Assembly (NCBI GenBank): GCA_018389105.1
Contig: JACATO010000337.1
Location: 558,001-622,000, forward strand
DNA: 64,000 nt
Origin: Nautilus pompilius
Lineage: Eukaryota > Mollusca > Cephalopoda > Nautilida > Nautilidae
Direction of reading: 5' to 3'
The notes under the pieces were generated by a model. That model worked only from the letters and a program-made list of their open reading frames with translations. It was not told the DNA's origin and ran no database searches. Within the stretch, counting starts at the first letter, position 1, and each line of letters opens with the position of its first letter. This document shows positions 42,380 to 53,662 of the stretch, piece by piece. A program made the translations under genes and the position numbers.

Positions 42380-43337
42380 GAGAGGTTCGTGAAGATAGAC
42401 TCGCTCCACATGAAAACACGCACTTGGTACAGAGGGAGTGCCAAGTGTGACCGAGAAAGGAATTCCTCTCCTTATCTGCACGTAAAAACATGGTCAGGGG
42501 TTATTAACATATTACACGGAATAATTGATATTAAATAAGCATAAAGGGATCAGTGAAGGTTCTATCTTTAAAAAAGACAGAGAGAGAGGGGGGGTTTGGG
42601 GCTGAGAAGTTGCAGGGGTTAATAACTCCTCCTCCGTGGTGATGGCCGGTTTTCCTCGGGTGTCCGGGGATATTTAGGGGTTCGAGGAGACGATTAACTT
42701 GTTTGTTTGTTACACTGTGGACATCGGTTTTAGGTGATTAACCACAGGGGAAAATTACTAACCCCGGGGAGTCTGCGAAAAGTTCTGGGAGAAAGAGCGA
42801 AGCAGGGGATCGCGTGGGGGTATGTGAGGGAGTTTGACAGGGAGCTGGTGGGGGTGGGGCCGGTTCCGGACCGGGGAGAAGGTACAGAGGAAACCGTACG
42901 AAATCGGCTCCGAGCGGAGGAAAGTTAAAGGGGGAGGGGGGGACGACGATGATGATGGTGGTGATGATGATGAATGTTCCTCGCCGGAGGAGGAGGAGGG
43001 AGGAGGGGGGCGAGTTCACATCGCGCATTGTTTCAGAAAATGTCCGGAACGGATTCCGACTGTTGTGTTCAAGGGGCGGGGAGGGGGGGGGACCGCCAAC
43101 CCCATCGGGGTCTGGCTTAGATCTCGGTCAACGGCAGAATCGTGGGGTCGGCGCATCTCCGTGCGAGCGAAGAAAGGAAAGGGGGAAGAAGTGGCGGAGG
43201 CTGGGGAGAGAGAGAGAGAGAGAGAGGGAGGGAGGGAGGGGGGGGTACTTCCTCTGCCTCCCCCTCGCCAAGCGTCGGGAGGGGCGACATCTGAAATAGA
43301 AAGAGGAAAAGAAAGGGCGGCCCCGCCCGGCTCTCAC

Positions 43338-43870
43338 CTTTCTGCACGGCCCCGCCGGAGGGGCTGCGGTGGTCGGATCAACAATACACGGTCGTCGTCA
43401 CTACTACAACAGCCAGCCAGCCTGGTACATGCGGCAGCCACAAAAACAACATACTGTCCCCGAGCCCGCGCACGATCCTCTCGAATTTTCTCTGGAATAT
43501 AGTCTGCGCGTGTCCCCCGAAGTCGGATCGTTCAAGAACATGCCATCAGTCGTCTGAAAGACCCCCAAAAAACTGTGGCTCTTTCCGAGCCATTTCTATA
43601 AACGCAACATGTCGGTCTTCTCACACGGGGGGATCGGACTGTGTTTAGGAAGGAGAACCGACCGTGTCGCCCGCTCCCCGGTTCCGAGCCGGCCGGGCGA
43701 GTCCGGATCGCCGGAAAACGCTCCCGCGCGAGGAAAATTCCCTGTCGAGACAGGAAAACTCAAGCATGCATTCGGCTTTCTTCCGCCCTTCGTCCGCCGG
43801 CAAAGCTCGCTGGGAAACTCGTCGACGGGGCGGCTCGCCGCACAACCTCCGAACGCCCTCCGCTCGGGTC
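43338..43870 (-). other. HIPK: Candidate non-coding first exon (5' UTR) of HIPK
   Basis: The 3' edge is set by a good donor: minus-strand CAGAAAG followed by GTGAGAG at 43338/43337. The 5' edge is only a guess, placed just downstream (minus strand) of the CRE/E-box/CCAAT cluster. The sequence is CpG-rich and has several minus-strand ATGs without a supported frame. HIPK genes usually begin with a non-coding exon far upstream of the large coding exon, which fits. No transcript evidence is available here. Confidence 0.4.
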
Positions 43871-43875
43871 TCCAC

Positions 43876-43940
43876 ACGTCACGTGACGTCACCGCCGCTC
43901 GCTGGCACGGGCGGAGGAGAGCCAGCCGGCCAATGGGAGG
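43876..43940. promoter_or_regulatory. Promoter-like cluster: E-box/CRE palindrome plus CCAAT box
   Basis: ACGTCACGTGACGT (43876-43889) is a perfect 14-bp palindrome. It contains the E-box CACGTG (43880-43885) and overlaps a full CRE TGACGTCA (43884-43891). A CCAAT box followed by GGGAGG lies at 43930-43940. CREB/ATF, bHLH (USF/MYC type) and NF-Y sites of this kind cluster within about 100 bp of TATA-less CpG-island start sites. The position fits a minus-strand HIPK start, but the arrangement is symmetrical enough to be bidirectional. Confidence 0.6.
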
Positions 43941-45173
43941 GAAGGATACTCGGTGCACTATTGAACTCGCGTTCTCTCCTCCTCCGTGTTTACCCGGCGA
44001 CACGGCGACAGGAGGAGCCGACGGCGGAATCGGGACTGGGCTCCCCCCCCCGCGCGCTCGCGGTTCGCAAGAGGCTGCTGCTGCTGCTGGGGAGGGGTCC
44101 GAGCGGGCGAGGGGATCTCAGCTGACCGCTGGTCGCGCGGGCGAGAGCTTTTCCAAGAAGTAGCGATTCTCTCTCTCTCTCTCTCCATCCTCCATCCTCC
44201 TCCTCCTCCTCCTCCTCTCTCCCCGTCGTGCACGATACATCCAAAAAAGGCAACGATCGCTCTCCGAGAGCCTCCACCCCCCCATCTCCATCTCTCTCTC
44301 CCTTTTTGTCTGACTCTTTTTGCCTAATAAGCTTTTCCCAGTCTGTCGCGGGAGAGACGCGAGAAGCTCGGCGAAAGATACCTGGGTAGCATCATCAGAA
44401 CGTCTATATATATATATATATAGAGATGGAGATGGAGATGGTTTTTAACATGTAAACAAGGAGGAGATGTCGTGTCGAGCCGGATAGCGGACGAAGAAAC
44501 CTCGCCGGGTAGCGAGCGAATCCTACTGTGAACGAACAACGGAGCCCGGGACGTTTATTATAGAATGAAAGTAGTAATGAGGCTGGCATCATCTTTAAGA
44601 CGGGACTCGACCCTTCTCCTGTATCGGGAATTTTCGTCATTGCGGACGCGACACGTGCACGCTCGCTTGGGAACCCCTTATCGTTAATCGGGGAATCGGT
44701 TCGGAATCGACAGCCTTTTAATCTACTCAGGTGAACAGTAGCTGTATAAACAAAGGAATAGTCGCAGTATACATTATTAAACGGGTGCGTGAAGGACGAG
44801 TTTTCCCTAATTGGATGGCGATTGTCTGGGTAACGGAGCGTGGACCGAAATGGGTAGAAATCTAAAACGACCTGAAAATTCGATGCCGAAACAGTGGTTT
44901 TGTTGTTTGTTTTGTTTTTAAATCTCGTGACAAATCTTCCGACTTAAACATTAACTCGTCTTTGATTTAAAACACAGCCTCGCTCCGTGTATCTCTCTGT
45001 GTTGTAAAAATGGTGTCAGATACGTAAATTTGATTTAAAATCAGAAGAAAAAACTCTTTGCTGTAGATGATATCAATAGAATTTCTTTAAAAAAAAAAAA
45101 CATTTTTTTTTTACAATGATATTTAAGTTATTATGGCCGGCTTGTGTCATTCATCGCAGATTGGGTTTGTTTG

Positions 45174-45192
45174 CTGCCACTAGATGGCGTAC
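45174..45192 (+). promoter_or_regulatory. CTCF-like motif
   Basis: CCACTAGATGGCGT closely matches the CTCF core known from flies and vertebrates. It lies about 1.3 kb upstream of the inferred HIPK promoter. Confidence 0.5.
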
Positions 45193-45440
45193 GGCGCCTA
45201 TCCGTTGCAGTGAGGTTCATACAGTACATTCGTCGCGCATTAATTAAAGTGGAAATGCTGAATAGTGAACTCTATCTTCGTTTATCTTTCCCATCTAGAG
45301 TAGAAAGCTGTATCAAAACGAAAACCAGCTATAAATAAATTTAATAAAATGCAATTTTAACGAACAATGCTCTGTTCTGGTAGATTAGCGACAAGAAAGA
45401 AACATGCGGATTGGGAGTAGCCATCTTTACGTGTACTCTT

Positions 45441-45441
45441 A

Positions 45442-45486
<45 letters not shown>

Positions 45487-45515
45487 TAAATAATAATAAT
45501 AAATAATAATAATAA
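45441..45515. repeat. AAT microsatellite
   Basis: About 75 bp of (AAT)n, interrupted by several AAAT units near the right end. Confidence 0.97.
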
Positions 45516-45597
45516 AGCTAGAAAACCAGATTAATATTCTGTTGAATACAATCACTTCCATGGCGAAGAAAATGACGGTTGCGTGATATTAAAATTT

Positions 45598-45605
45598 TGA
45601 CGTCA
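45598..45605. promoter_or_regulatory. CRE palindrome
   Basis: Full TGACGTCA upstream of the HIPK promoter. Confidence 0.45.
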
Positions 45606-46620
45606 AGGTGATCATCAGATGTCGGGTTAGATAATATCTCAGGATCACTGACAGCCAGTAGCTGACCATGAATGGCTGCCATCAGGTGGTCAAGCTCACT
45701 CCTTCCAGAGATGATGTTTTGGGCGGTCATCCGATGACTTCTGATTAATTTTTCACTGAATTTTCTAATTTATGAAAAACTTTTTAAAAATATTACATAT
45801 ATTACGAGCTCCTTATATTTAAGTCTTCACAAGTAACTTCGTTTCGAAAATAGTTCACAAAAGTAATGAATAGATTTTTAAGTAACAGATCATTTTGCTT
45901 GCACAAAATACTTATTATAAATAAACAATCAATGTCTTAACGGTTTCCTAAATCATTCAAGCGAACTCGCCACCTTAACGGATATCGAATATCGAAAGAG
46001 TCCATGTGAGGTTCCACGCATTTATCTAGCTTATCTTTTTTATTTAGAATGGAGTCGAGTTATTCCTTCTCGTAACCAGCTAACCAGGAATGCTTTCCTC
46101 ACTGGTCTACTAGAAGGGACTCTTTACTAGTTTGTTGTTGTTGTTGTTGTTGTCACGTGTCGCCAACTAACTAAGGTGGTTCCCAAGGCGACCACTTCCG
46201 GCTGGTAAGCGCAAAAAAAAAAAACAAAAAAAAAAACAAACAGACAGAACAGGATTTCGAAAATATTTAGTAAGCTACTACCACCCCTTTATCTGGTATT
46301 TTACCCCGGGTAGAGCCAATTTAAGTTTATTTAGATTTCCTGTCCTTGCGCTCTCAGACCTCAACAAAATAGCTTCGTGAAAGCGATGAGATGTCATCCA
46401 AATGTGACGCCATCTGACCGTCCGTCGTTTTCACAGAATTTTTTCCCGAAATTTACTTAAACGATCGAAGATAATTAATCGCCTGTTTCATCGAAGTTTC
46501 CCTAATAATAAATTTAAAAAAAAAAAGACGACAATTTCCTTGTGTCGTTCGGGAGAAAAGTTTCCTTTTCCCTATAATTTTCCTTTTTTTAAAATTGTTC
46601 CAGTTCTTCAGAACATCAGC

Positions 46621-46641
46621 TTTTTTTTTTTTTTTTTTTTT
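46621..46641. repeat. T21 homopolymer
   Basis: Uninterrupted run of 21 T, with no recognisable retroelement body beside it. Confidence 0.95.
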
Positions 46642-47303
46642 ACGTATCTTTAAAGAGTTAGTCAGTCAAGAGTTACTTTCCTTCGATCGTTAAACAAGCC
46701 AAGGAAATATATTAATTCCCCCCCCCAACTAAAAATAATAATAAAAGAACGCGATTTAGTAGAACGCAAAACAGTCTTCGTGAAAGGGACCGGGGTTGGG
46801 AAGGGCCATTGAATTAAACGGGGCTGTTTCGAAGATTTAGTGTTACCTATTAATTTAATCCAACAACCTACACTTCTTTGACGATGACCCGAAAAATCAG
46901 AATAGATGTTGATACAGGGTCGGACCTTCTCCTGCTCCTCCTCCTGCTGGGTCGGAAAATGTGGTATTCAAGTTTCGATCAGTAAGAAGCATCGTGATTG
47001 CTCCAGCTAATAGTGGTAGAAGAAGGAGTAGTAAGATTGCCGTGTTTCTGACTGACTTTTTCTTGTTTGTTTTCTTTCTCCTAAAGCTTCAAGGCCGTAT
47101 TCTTTATTTCTGAAATAGATTCTGGATTCTAACGGTCAATGGCCCTTTAAGACGGCATTGTAAAACTTTCAACTCGTTTGTGAATAGCAATCACTTTAAC
47201 GCCAGCAACAGATAAGTAAATAAACTCTCTTAAAAACCAAAACCATATATGGTATATTATAATACTAAAACACATTACGGGGTAGCATTATTCCTGAATA
47301 TCC

Positions 47304-47462
<159 letters not shown>

Positions 47463-48499
47463 TTAAAAATATATTTTATTAAGAGTACTAAGTATGAGAA
47501 CAAGTAAAACACGTAGCTTTGTTTCTCAGTAAGCCGTATTATCTTTTTTGCCAAACATCCAATACGATAGTACCCTAATGCTTGAGGGTGCTAGTTCACG
47601 TACACAATTAAAAGCATCCGTAATTTAAATTAAATGCGTAATTATTAGTAGAATACAACTCCACCAGTAAAATTACGTTTTTGCCGAAGTCGTAAACACG
47701 TTCAAACACGCTTCAATACCAAATGATGCCCTTCTGGATGTTCGTAAAATAAAAGGGTCGTTTTAAAAGATGCTTTCAGTAGATACAGCGTAGGGGTCTT
47801 AAAGACAAATATAGTGATAACACTGACTTTTATATTCATTTGCACTTAGAAACCAAAGAGTTAACGACAAATCAGTGTAAGAAGAGGTGGAAAGCGTGTC
47901 AGTCGAGACTCTGGCGTTAGCACGCCGCACTAAAGGGGTTAAGGGCAACTTCCTTCCAAACAAAGAAACCTTCAAAATCTACCTGCGGATACGCGGTCTT
48001 GTTTGCATCAATTGACGAAAAGAAAATGAAGACAGCGAAAGTAAAGAATTGGCTTCTGAATGCCATGGCGACACCTTACCACGGCCTCGACCACGTAACA
48101 AATATTTACGTGGATTGACAAGTGTGCACTCGTCTTCCAGAGAAGAAATCCAGATTTAATGGGGAAGGGATTGGTGTTAAAGTTGGGCTTCAGAAAAAAG
48201 TGCAGGCGTAATGGGGTATGAACTGACGTAAATCGGACCCGGTGACCAAACGACAGGCGGACAGGCCTCGATCTGAGCTAGGGGGAAAGCGACATCTGCC
48301 GGAGTGGATCAGTATTTCACCCAGAGGAACACTGACAATGGCTTCAGAAGACAACCGACTGAAAACTAACTCGGGCAGAAAAGCCTTCGTTTCTCAGACC
48401 AGCTATTGAGCAGTCGTCTGAATGGTTATTAGCAAGGAAAACAAACATAAGAAATACATTGATGACCGACGCAATAGCATCATATGGGCGAGCACGGCG

Positions 48500-49000
48500 C
48501 CTAGAAACCTCCAAGTGAGAAATTTAAAAGCGTCCAGTTTAGAGGTTCACAAACCGAAATGAAAGATTCATAGACGTCCAGTTGAGAGATTTACGGACGT
48601 GTATGAGACAGACAGATGTCCAAATGACAGATTCATAGACGTCCAGGTTAAAGATTCAAATCTCTTCAGATAAAATATTCTCAGACATCCAAATGAGAAA
48701 CCTGTGGCCATTTAGGTGAAAGATTCAAAGATGTCTAGGTGAAGGATTGACAGACGTCCAGGTGAGAAAAGATGAGGAATTCAGAAACATACAGGAGAAA
48801 GATTCAGGGATATCCGGGTGGAAAATGCAAAGGCGATCAGATGAGAGAGATTCACAACTATCTAAGTGAGCAATTCAGAAACGTCCAGATAAAAAGATTC
48901 AGAGGCGTCGTTCAGGTGAGAAATTCACAAATGTCCAGGTGAAAGACTCGCTGATGTTCAGGGAAGAAATTCAGAGACGTCCACGTGAGAGATTGACAGA
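48500..49000. repeat. Degenerate 23-bp minisatellite, roughly 20 units
   Basis: The approximate consensus unit is AGATTCA, one variable base, then AGACGTCCAGGTGAG. Units of 23 bp follow one another through about 500 bp, with some of 21, 25 or 27 bp and two larger irregular ones. Clear copies start near 48560, 48629, 48721 and 48939. Divergence between units is high, so ordinary low-complexity masking could miss the array. Each unit carries a GACGTC core and a CAGGTGAG string resembling a splice donor. Confidence 0.8.
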
Positions 49001-49687
49001 AGCGGGAGAGTAGTATTTTGGACGCTGAAGCATGATGATGTGGGGCCGAATAATTTTTTCCTACCTCTTCCTCTTCTTTTCCCCTGATGTTTAGAAGCAT
49101 TCGGACGGGATCCCTCGCAAGAATCAAATTATGCACGCCTTGCTGATTCTTCTTTAGAAAAGAGCACGTGGACTGTGCCATGATTCAGCCTGACCTTCTT
49201 TGGCGACCGGGGGTAGCGGGGGGGGGGCACGTAATGGCTCAGCCTTGTCGTTCAGCAGATTTCTGAGCTGAGCAGACACCTCTGCCACTCGCTAGATCTC
49301 TTCGGAGTTCTGTGCTTTTTGATGGCGATTCGCAGACATTCTAGCACGAGGCGCCATTATAAGGAATCATCTAAAAGCACAATTCGATCAGACCGGCTAC
49401 TGGCTTTCATTTTTACCCACCTCCCCTCGACTGCTTTTACAGAAGTTCTTCCCCTTCTGTGGACCGCTTGAAAGCCAAGCCCTGAACCCCGTCACTGTTC
49501 CGCAGGGTCGTTAACCCCTCCGCGGCCGAGTCAGACTTGCAGCAGCAGCATCTCACCTACACCACGAAGTTCGAGGGTATTCCAATATAGTTAATCATTT
49601 CTTGGCTAAAATCTACTCGTAATTCCTAGCTAACAATTTTTTTAATTAATATATTTTATTAGCCCGCCGATCCCCTCTCCATACTGC

Positions 49688-49702
49688 GTAGGTGGCGCCA
49701 CC
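49688..49702 (+). promoter_or_regulatory. CTCF-like motif
   Basis: GTAGGTGGCGCCACC contains the AGGTGGCGC core and is partly palindromic. Confidence 0.4.
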
Positions 49703-49905
49703 ACAATGTCACATCCATGACAACAAATATGGTGGTAAACTTAAAGTTAGCAAATCCGAATCCCGTGCCGTCGATAACAGTTTTTTTGTTTTGTTTTTTT
49801 TGTTGTTGCCCTGAGCTATATCATTAGCGTGTCCGAGGGGTTCAGTCAGTTGTTCCCCTATTATTTCTGGTGCCTTCATTCCGCTCTGAACCGTCTAGAT
49901 TTAAC

Positions 49906-49920
49906 TCTGCGCCACCTGGC
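49906..49920 (-). promoter_or_regulatory. CTCF-like motif
   Basis: On the minus strand GCCAGGTGGCGCAGA, a good CTCF core. It faces the motif at 49688, with about 200 bp between them. Confidence 0.5.
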
Positions 49921-50682
49921 TCGCACAAGAGCAGATAACTCGTTGGAAAAGAGTGTTTGAAAGGGTTGCTGCTTGGCTAGTAAAAGAAAGAAAAAAAAAC
50001 TTTTTAAAGACCAGAAAAATCACATTAAAGTGTTACTAGATTTTAGATTGAAATACCAAAAGGTAAAGCTGGAAAAAAAAATAATAATAGAAACTAAAAA
50101 GGTAAAAACAAGATCTGACTATATCTGAGGAAACCTAATCCTTAATTACAACCACTTTTTTCTTTCCTTCTTATTTTGAATTCCGAAACCTCAAAGAAAA
50201 GAGTACAACAGCCAGAATAGGTTGAAAAAAATTTTTAAAAATAATATTTTAATATATAAAACACCCCACTCACCCATACACACAAAATCCCATCTTCACT
50301 CTCCCACACGCTCTCAACAGAAGACGGCGTAGATAAACAACGATTCACAGATGCAGTGGCTTAACTTCTAGATGTTGTTATAAAAATCAGCGGATATGTT
50401 GCTGCTGCGAACATGCGTGGAGAGATAACGAAACTATACATCACCACCATACACTCTGTGTTTGCAGGTAAAAAAAAGATTTCATTTATCGATATGCTGA
50501 ACTGTAGGACAACTCTTCGCCGAATATATGTGCGCGAAATATCTTTGTATGTTTTATTAAATAAGCTTTCAAAACAAAACGACCATAATTTTCTTTCTCT
50601 TTATTTTTTTTAATACTAGAAACACCGGTTTATCGTACTACTGATAGATATCTACAGGGGAAGAGTTCTAAGAAATTGAAAG

Positions 50683-50897
50683 TACAGTAAGCCTCGTTTT
50701 AACGGGACTAAAATTTTTTGCACAGCTCAACGCGGACTTTTGTCAGGAGACCACGCGCAGCGTCCATTGCTTCCGAAGTCCTTCGTGTATTCCTCGAAAT
50801 TCTCTTGGTGTTCTGAGATCCATGTTGTTCGGCTGATGCCGAGGTTTTGGCAAAAACTCCGTTCGATTTTGCTAACTACAAGAAAACCGAGGCTTTA
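50683..50897. mobile_element. Possible pogo/Tc1-type MITE remnant
   Basis: The left end reads TA then CAGTAAGCCTCGTTTTAACG, resembling terminal inverted repeats of pogo/Tigger elements that insert at TA. About 190 bp to the right, AAAACCGAGGCTTTAAAAG (50883-50901) is its imperfect reverse complement and shares the AAGCCTCG core. There is no transposase frame inside. The TIR match is short and one base is inserted, so this is tentative. Confidence 0.35.
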
Positions 50898-51696
50898 AAA
50901 GAGAAAATAATAATAAAAAAAAAACAACAAACTCCCAGCTGTCATGGATGGACATCGAGTTTTTAGTTGTGTGTGTGTGGTGATGGTGGTGGTGGAGTAT
51001 GTTGACAGTCTAGCTCTTCTGTCAGAAAAAAAGGGGACTAGACACACCTTCCGGCTGCCGACAGATCTGAACGATTTCACTCGATCTGTCGCGATAATTC
51101 GTCAGTCTTCGGCAATTTTCGTTTCGTGTCCAAGTCTCCCGCCCTAATTCGCGTCTTACATAGTCCCATTACGGTCGCCATTCACCCCCCCAAAAAAAAA
51201 CACATCGGGTTTAACTGCTGTGAATCGTTCTAAGGAGGGTTAAAAAGCAGCAACAACAACAACAACAACATCAACATTAATTACCTCAGCCTCTCAGCCA
51301 TCGCATCGGACGGCGGCGGATGTCGGGTGAAACCCCACCGTAACGTGGGTCTAATGATGAACTCTTAATGCCGCTGGTTTTGGCACGAGGCTGAATCCAT
51401 TTGTCAGGATGCTATTCTGAGCGTGTCGCCAAGTGTTCATTTCAATTTAGCCGTCCCGTCGCCATAGAAACAACAAAAAGCAGAAACGACCGGGTGTCTC
51501 CTTTAGCAGACGTGGTTATATGCCGCTATTGTCTTTCTCCACGTTAATACATTTCTGGTTCTGTCCGCCTGCCGCCTCCGAGAGCCACGTGACCGAGCAT
51601 CTTCGAAGTTACTCCTTACTTTCCTGCAGGCAGATTCAGTGATGAAATACGGATGCGGATAATGGCATACTTATTTTATTATGATGCCAGTTTTAT

Positions 51697-51698
<2 letters not shown>

Positions 51699-51735
<37 letters not shown>

Positions 51736-51741
51736 TCCATC

Positions 51742-51773
<32 letters not shown>

Positions 51774-51809
51774 CTCTCCATCTCTCTCTCAAAAAAAAAA
51801 AAAAAAAAA
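51699..51809. repeat. CT microsatellite followed by A19
   Basis: About 90 bp of (CT)n with a few CCATCT interruptions, ending directly in 19 A. Confidence 0.95.
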
Positions 51810-51965
51810 TGTGGGTAAAATATTTTCTATGAGTTGAATCCTCTACTTTGGCCGAGAATCGAACTAAACCCGCTGAGATAGAGGTAAATCACATCCGTGA
51901 GTCGGACACAACCTAGAATAGGTTAAACAAATGGATGACTTCCGTTAGTCTCGTAATGGGTAACA
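51810..51965 (-). mobile_element. Possible tRNA-derived SINE fragment
   Basis: On the minus strand GTTTAGTTCGATTCTCGGCC (within 51850-51878) contains a box-B-like GTTCGATTC of the kind shared by tRNAs and SINEs. Upstream is TCCGACTCACGGATG, resembling an anticodon-arm region. Box A is poor, and CTATCTCAGCGGG just upstream may be a displaced or duplicated copy. On the minus strand the 3' side runs into T19 and a GA array rather than an A tail. Treat it as a diverged fragment. Confidence 0.35.
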
Positions 51966-52381
51966 GCGTAGATCATACATACGCGGAGAAGAGAGAGAGA
52001 GACGATGATGAGAAGAAGGGTGCATAAGACTTTTCTAGATGTTTAGTGAGCAGACAGCTTCTGAAAAAATATTAAACAAGTCTCGAAAAAAATAATTGAT
52101 CAATCGCCAAGATCATTCTCAAGTAATTTTTAACAATCAACTTTAATATGTTTGTTGAAAATCAAATTAAAAATAATGTACCTACATCAATGAAATAATT
52201 GGTATCTCTCCATCGGTCGACTTCGAGAGGATGCTTTGATTTTTGGGTCGCGAATAATTCAATGAGTAGTGGTATTGACGAACCTTTTCCGCCATCACAT
52301 CCAAAATAAATAAATCATTTAAAAAAATTTTTTTTCATCATATTTCGTTACATGATTATTGTTGTAATAAAAAGAAGAAAC

Positions 52382-52792
52382 AATTATAGCCAATCGTATT
52401 ACAGGATTTCTGTCTCAGATAACATGTACAGCCAATGGTATTATAGGATTCCCGTCTCTGATAACATGTACAGCCAATGGTATTACAGGATTTCTGTCTC
52501 AAATAACATCTATAGCCAATCGTATTACAGGATTTCCGTCTTAGATAACATGTACAGCCAATGGTATTACAGGATTCCCGTCTCTGATAACATGTACAGC
52601 CAATCGTATTACAGGATTTCTGTCTCAAATAACATCTATAGCCAATCGTATTACAGGATTTCTCTCTCAGATAACATGTACAGCCAATCGTATTACAGAA
52701 TTTCCGTCTCAGATAACATGTACAGCCAATCGTATTACAGGGTTTCCGTCTCAGATAACATGTACAGCCAATCGTATGACAGAATTATTGTT
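52382..52792. repeat. 42-bp minisatellite, nine full units plus one partial, open as 14-residue repeats
   Basis: Nine complete 42-bp units and one partial unit run in tandem. Because 42 is a multiple of three, the plus frame from 52352 to 52900 stays open for 182 codons and repeats the peptide MYSQSYYRISVSDN. Variants are SQS/SQW, RIS/RIP/RVS, VSDN/VSNN/VLDN and M/I at the unit start. The minus strand is open too (52356-52628). Most unit differences change an amino acid and they recur in combinations, which points to turnover of a non-coding minisatellite rather than selection on a protein. No signal peptide, domain or homologue is recognised. Confidence 0.85.
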
Positions 52793-53165
52793 ATCGCCAA
52801 TAGAACTTACAGGCAAACGTCGTATTACAGACAGCAGAAAAACAATACAAGATCTCTTTTATGGCTTTCGTTCACCTACGTAATAGAAAATAAAAATTAA
52901 TACCAAATAAAAATTTATCTATTTACTTTATTCGTTTCAGTATAATTAAAGTACAAACTGGGCATATTTATCTGTCAATGGAACTAAAAAGACTCGTTTA
53001 AAGGCACGTCCATGATAAAAAAAATATATAGAAAAGAAATGTTCTGTGCACTGAATCCACGCACCTGGCGAATACCGAGAGAGTAACGAGGCTGTGGAGC
53101 GGAAAGTGAGGCGATAAAAACAATTGTTTTATAGGCCTTTCTTTGTCATGAGTGGCGGGAAAACG

Positions 53166-53173
53166 TGACGTCA
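53166..53173. promoter_or_regulatory. CRE palindrome
   Basis: Full TGACGTCA at the left edge of a second CpG-richer stretch (53.2-55.6 kb). Confidence 0.45.
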
Positions 53174-53578
53174 CTGGTACTGCTGCCTACAGCAGCATCA
53201 CGAAAGACGTGGTTTTCTTAAAAGTGACAATCGGTCATCTAACTAATCTGCTTTATTTGTTCACGTATTTACCGGTCTACCCTGGCCGACCCCGTCCGGT
53301 TAAGATATAGGATTCCGCACGTATACGACGAATCAGACCGGTCGGAGGCCGCCGCCATCATCATCATCATCGGGGTCTCTCCGAATGCGATCCGAGGTAC
53401 GGCGGCGTCAATACGCTGGGTAACAACCACCCCCCCCCCCCACTCACCCCTGCTGGCCCCGGATCACAACGCTCATTATAATTGGATTTGGCACGAATAC
53501 TTCAAACTGGGGAATCGAATTCGATGTCGGGGAAGGTCTTTTTCATTAAAATTGTCGACGGGTGTCCGTGGGTGAGGG

Positions 53579-53662
53579 GGGGTGTTGCTGGCTGACTGGC
53601 CCCTACATCCGGGGGGGGTGGGGGTGTTGCTGGCTGACCGGCCCCTACATCCGGGGGGGGGT
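53579..53662. repeat. Two-copy 42-bp tandem duplication with G-runs
   Basis: GGTGTTGCTGGCTGAC, then CGGCCCCTACATCCGG (CTGG in copy 1) and a run of eight or nine Gs, occurs twice with a 42-bp period starting at 53581 and 53623. Only one substitution separates the unique parts, suggesting a recent duplication. A minus-strand open frame through it (53476-53736) is Pro-rich and is explained by the C-runs. Confidence 0.85.

Larger units (their letters stand above)
24280..43337 (-). other. Proposed HIPK first intron, about 19 kb
   Basis: The stretch is bounded by the acceptor next to the ATG exon and by a strong donor (AAAG then GTGAGAG) at the edge of the CpG-rich promoter region. No coding exon is recognisable. 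Contents include a CA microsatellite (26743-26766), paired E-box hairpins (28083-28183), CT/CA repeats (30527-30565), two opposed YY1-like sites (33724-33784), CRE palindromes (34378, 36033), CTCF-like motifs (36717, 37194), an AAT array (37961-37995) and a tRNA-derived SINE (39036-39180). Alternative first exons inside the stretch cannot be excluded. Confidence 0.5.
41700..44560. promoter_or_regulatory. CpG- and G-rich island at the inferred HIPK promoter
   Basis: Base composition changes sharply here from AT-rich to GC- and CpG-rich (GCGCGC, CCGGCCGG, CGTCCGCCGG and similar). The plus strand carries many G-runs (41889-42022, 42236-42262, 42930-43020, 43078-43091, 43201-43250) with G-quadruplex potential. 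Simple repeats are packed in: AAT (42338-42379), GAT (42945-42975), GA (43207-43229), CT (44168-44186), TCC (44196-44220) and TA (44407-44422). The many overlapping open frames on both strands reflect GC richness and repeats, and none resembles a known protein. Confidence 0.65.

Noticed and set aside
42834-43502. 222-codon plus-strand open frame in the CpG island
   Set aside because: It translates as Gly/Asp/Glu/Arg low complexity from GAT, GA and G-runs. Overlapping frames on both strands are equally open, and no domain is visible.
43609-44163. 184-codon plus frame and several overlapping frames on both strands
   Set aside because: Stop-poor GC-rich promoter DNA. Five or more overlapping frames are open at once and none resembles a protein.
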